From positions 6,866,001 through 6,930,000 of the forward strand of contig JAJNNQ010000024.1 of the NCBI GenBank assembly GCA_027886175.1: 64,000 nt of DNA. The letters are read 5' to 3'. Made by a program: the position numbers and the translations under genes. Shown one piece after another: positions 63,598 through 64,000 of this stretch. The DNA is from Phylloscopus collybita (taxonomy: Eukaryota > Chordata > Aves > Passeriformes > Phylloscopidae). Under the pieces are notes generated by a model. That model ran no database searches, had not been told where the DNA came from, and saw only the letters and a program-made list of their open reading frames with translations. Position 1 is the stretch's first letter. Every line of letters starts with the position of its first letter.

Positions 63598-64000
63598 AGA
63601 TTAAAAAGCATAAGGATGGAGAAACCTTCAGCTACACAAATCCTTGTGAAGGAAGGAGAGTTACCTTTCAAGGGCATTTTTTCTCAGTCTTGAGAAAGAA
63701 GAGCTGACCTGGGAAAACACTGAAGAAAAGCTTGTAAAAAGTTCAGACATCATGAGACAAGAAGTGTCTCTTAATTCTAGTTCTATTAGATGCCCAACTA
63801 CCCCTATAGCCCTGTATTTCAATTTCTCCAGTTTTGTTATGCAGAACAGGTCATTGTCTGGGTGTTGGTGTCTGTACACTGAGTTAGGTTTCCTTGCTTT
63901 TTCAAGATATGTCTTCTCCAAAATAATTTGTCTTCCCAATACATGGTTAAGTCTTTGAAAGAACTTTTGAGTTAACACAATCTTTCAGAAAGAAGCAGTC

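Larger units (their letters stand above)
51571..64000. other. AT-rich noncoding stretch to window end, no gene seen
   Basis: No exon or RNA gene is supported in 12.4 kb. It contains short CTAT and AAC repeats (52761-52775, 54092-54110), A/C-rich tracts (56088-56146 and 57082-57132), T17 near 62282-62298 and a G/T-rich tract (63486-63597). An imperfect inverted repeat lies at 60014-60059. The 58950-59220 and 59930-60080 parts are dense in TAATTA-type cores. The ORF at 56043-56447 runs through the A/C tract, and the one at 63661-63978 (minus, 105 codons) has no supporting signal, though it is the least simple of these and is worth one protein search. Confidence 0.6.

Overview
This window looks like avian nuclear DNA. 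The evidence is at least seven truncated CR1 LINE 3' ends carrying the bird-typical tail: the 'GGTTGGAAGGGACC / ATCATCTAGTTCCAACC' block, the 'CCATGGGCAGGGACACC' block and ATTCTGTG-type terminal octamers. A GC-rich dispersed repeat near 3.2-3.7 kb also resembles one I know from bird genomes. There are no bacterial-style operons, rRNAs, tRNAs or CRISPR arrays. Species and chromosome cannot be fixed from the sequence.

Region 1 (1-3178) is the only part with a convincing gene. A GC-rich, apparently intronless 330-codon ORF (689-1681, + strand) follows a TATA box (589-597) and a CRE-like TGACATCA (561-568). The first AUG after the predicted start of transcription opens the ORF in a good Kozak context. 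The predicted protein is unfamiliar to me: about 300 residues rich in Glu, Asp, Ser and Pro, ending in a basic amphipathic segment and a Cys-Cys-Pro-Cys tail. Its 3' region holds a purine-rich minisatellite of 61-65 bp units and two AATAAA signals. The whole unit lies between two direct copies of a ~395-bp sequence (1-395 and 2780-3178). The simplest readings are the end of a tandem gene array or an LTR-like or duplicated flank.

Region 2 (about 3185-3740) is a degenerate GC-rich dispersed repeat. Region 3 (about 3740-64000) is roughly 60 kb of AT-rich DNA with no exon, RNA gene or long ORF that I can support. It holds seven short CR1 fragments, many homopolymer and simple-sequence tracts, one GC-rich islet (about 23940-24380) with a perfect 9-bp hairpin, two other inverted repeats, and several repeat-free stretches dense in ATTA/TAAT homeodomain-type cores that could be conserved regulatory DNA. 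It is either a gene desert or the inside of a very large intron. The short ORFs across it look like chance openings in AT-rich or low-complexity sequence.
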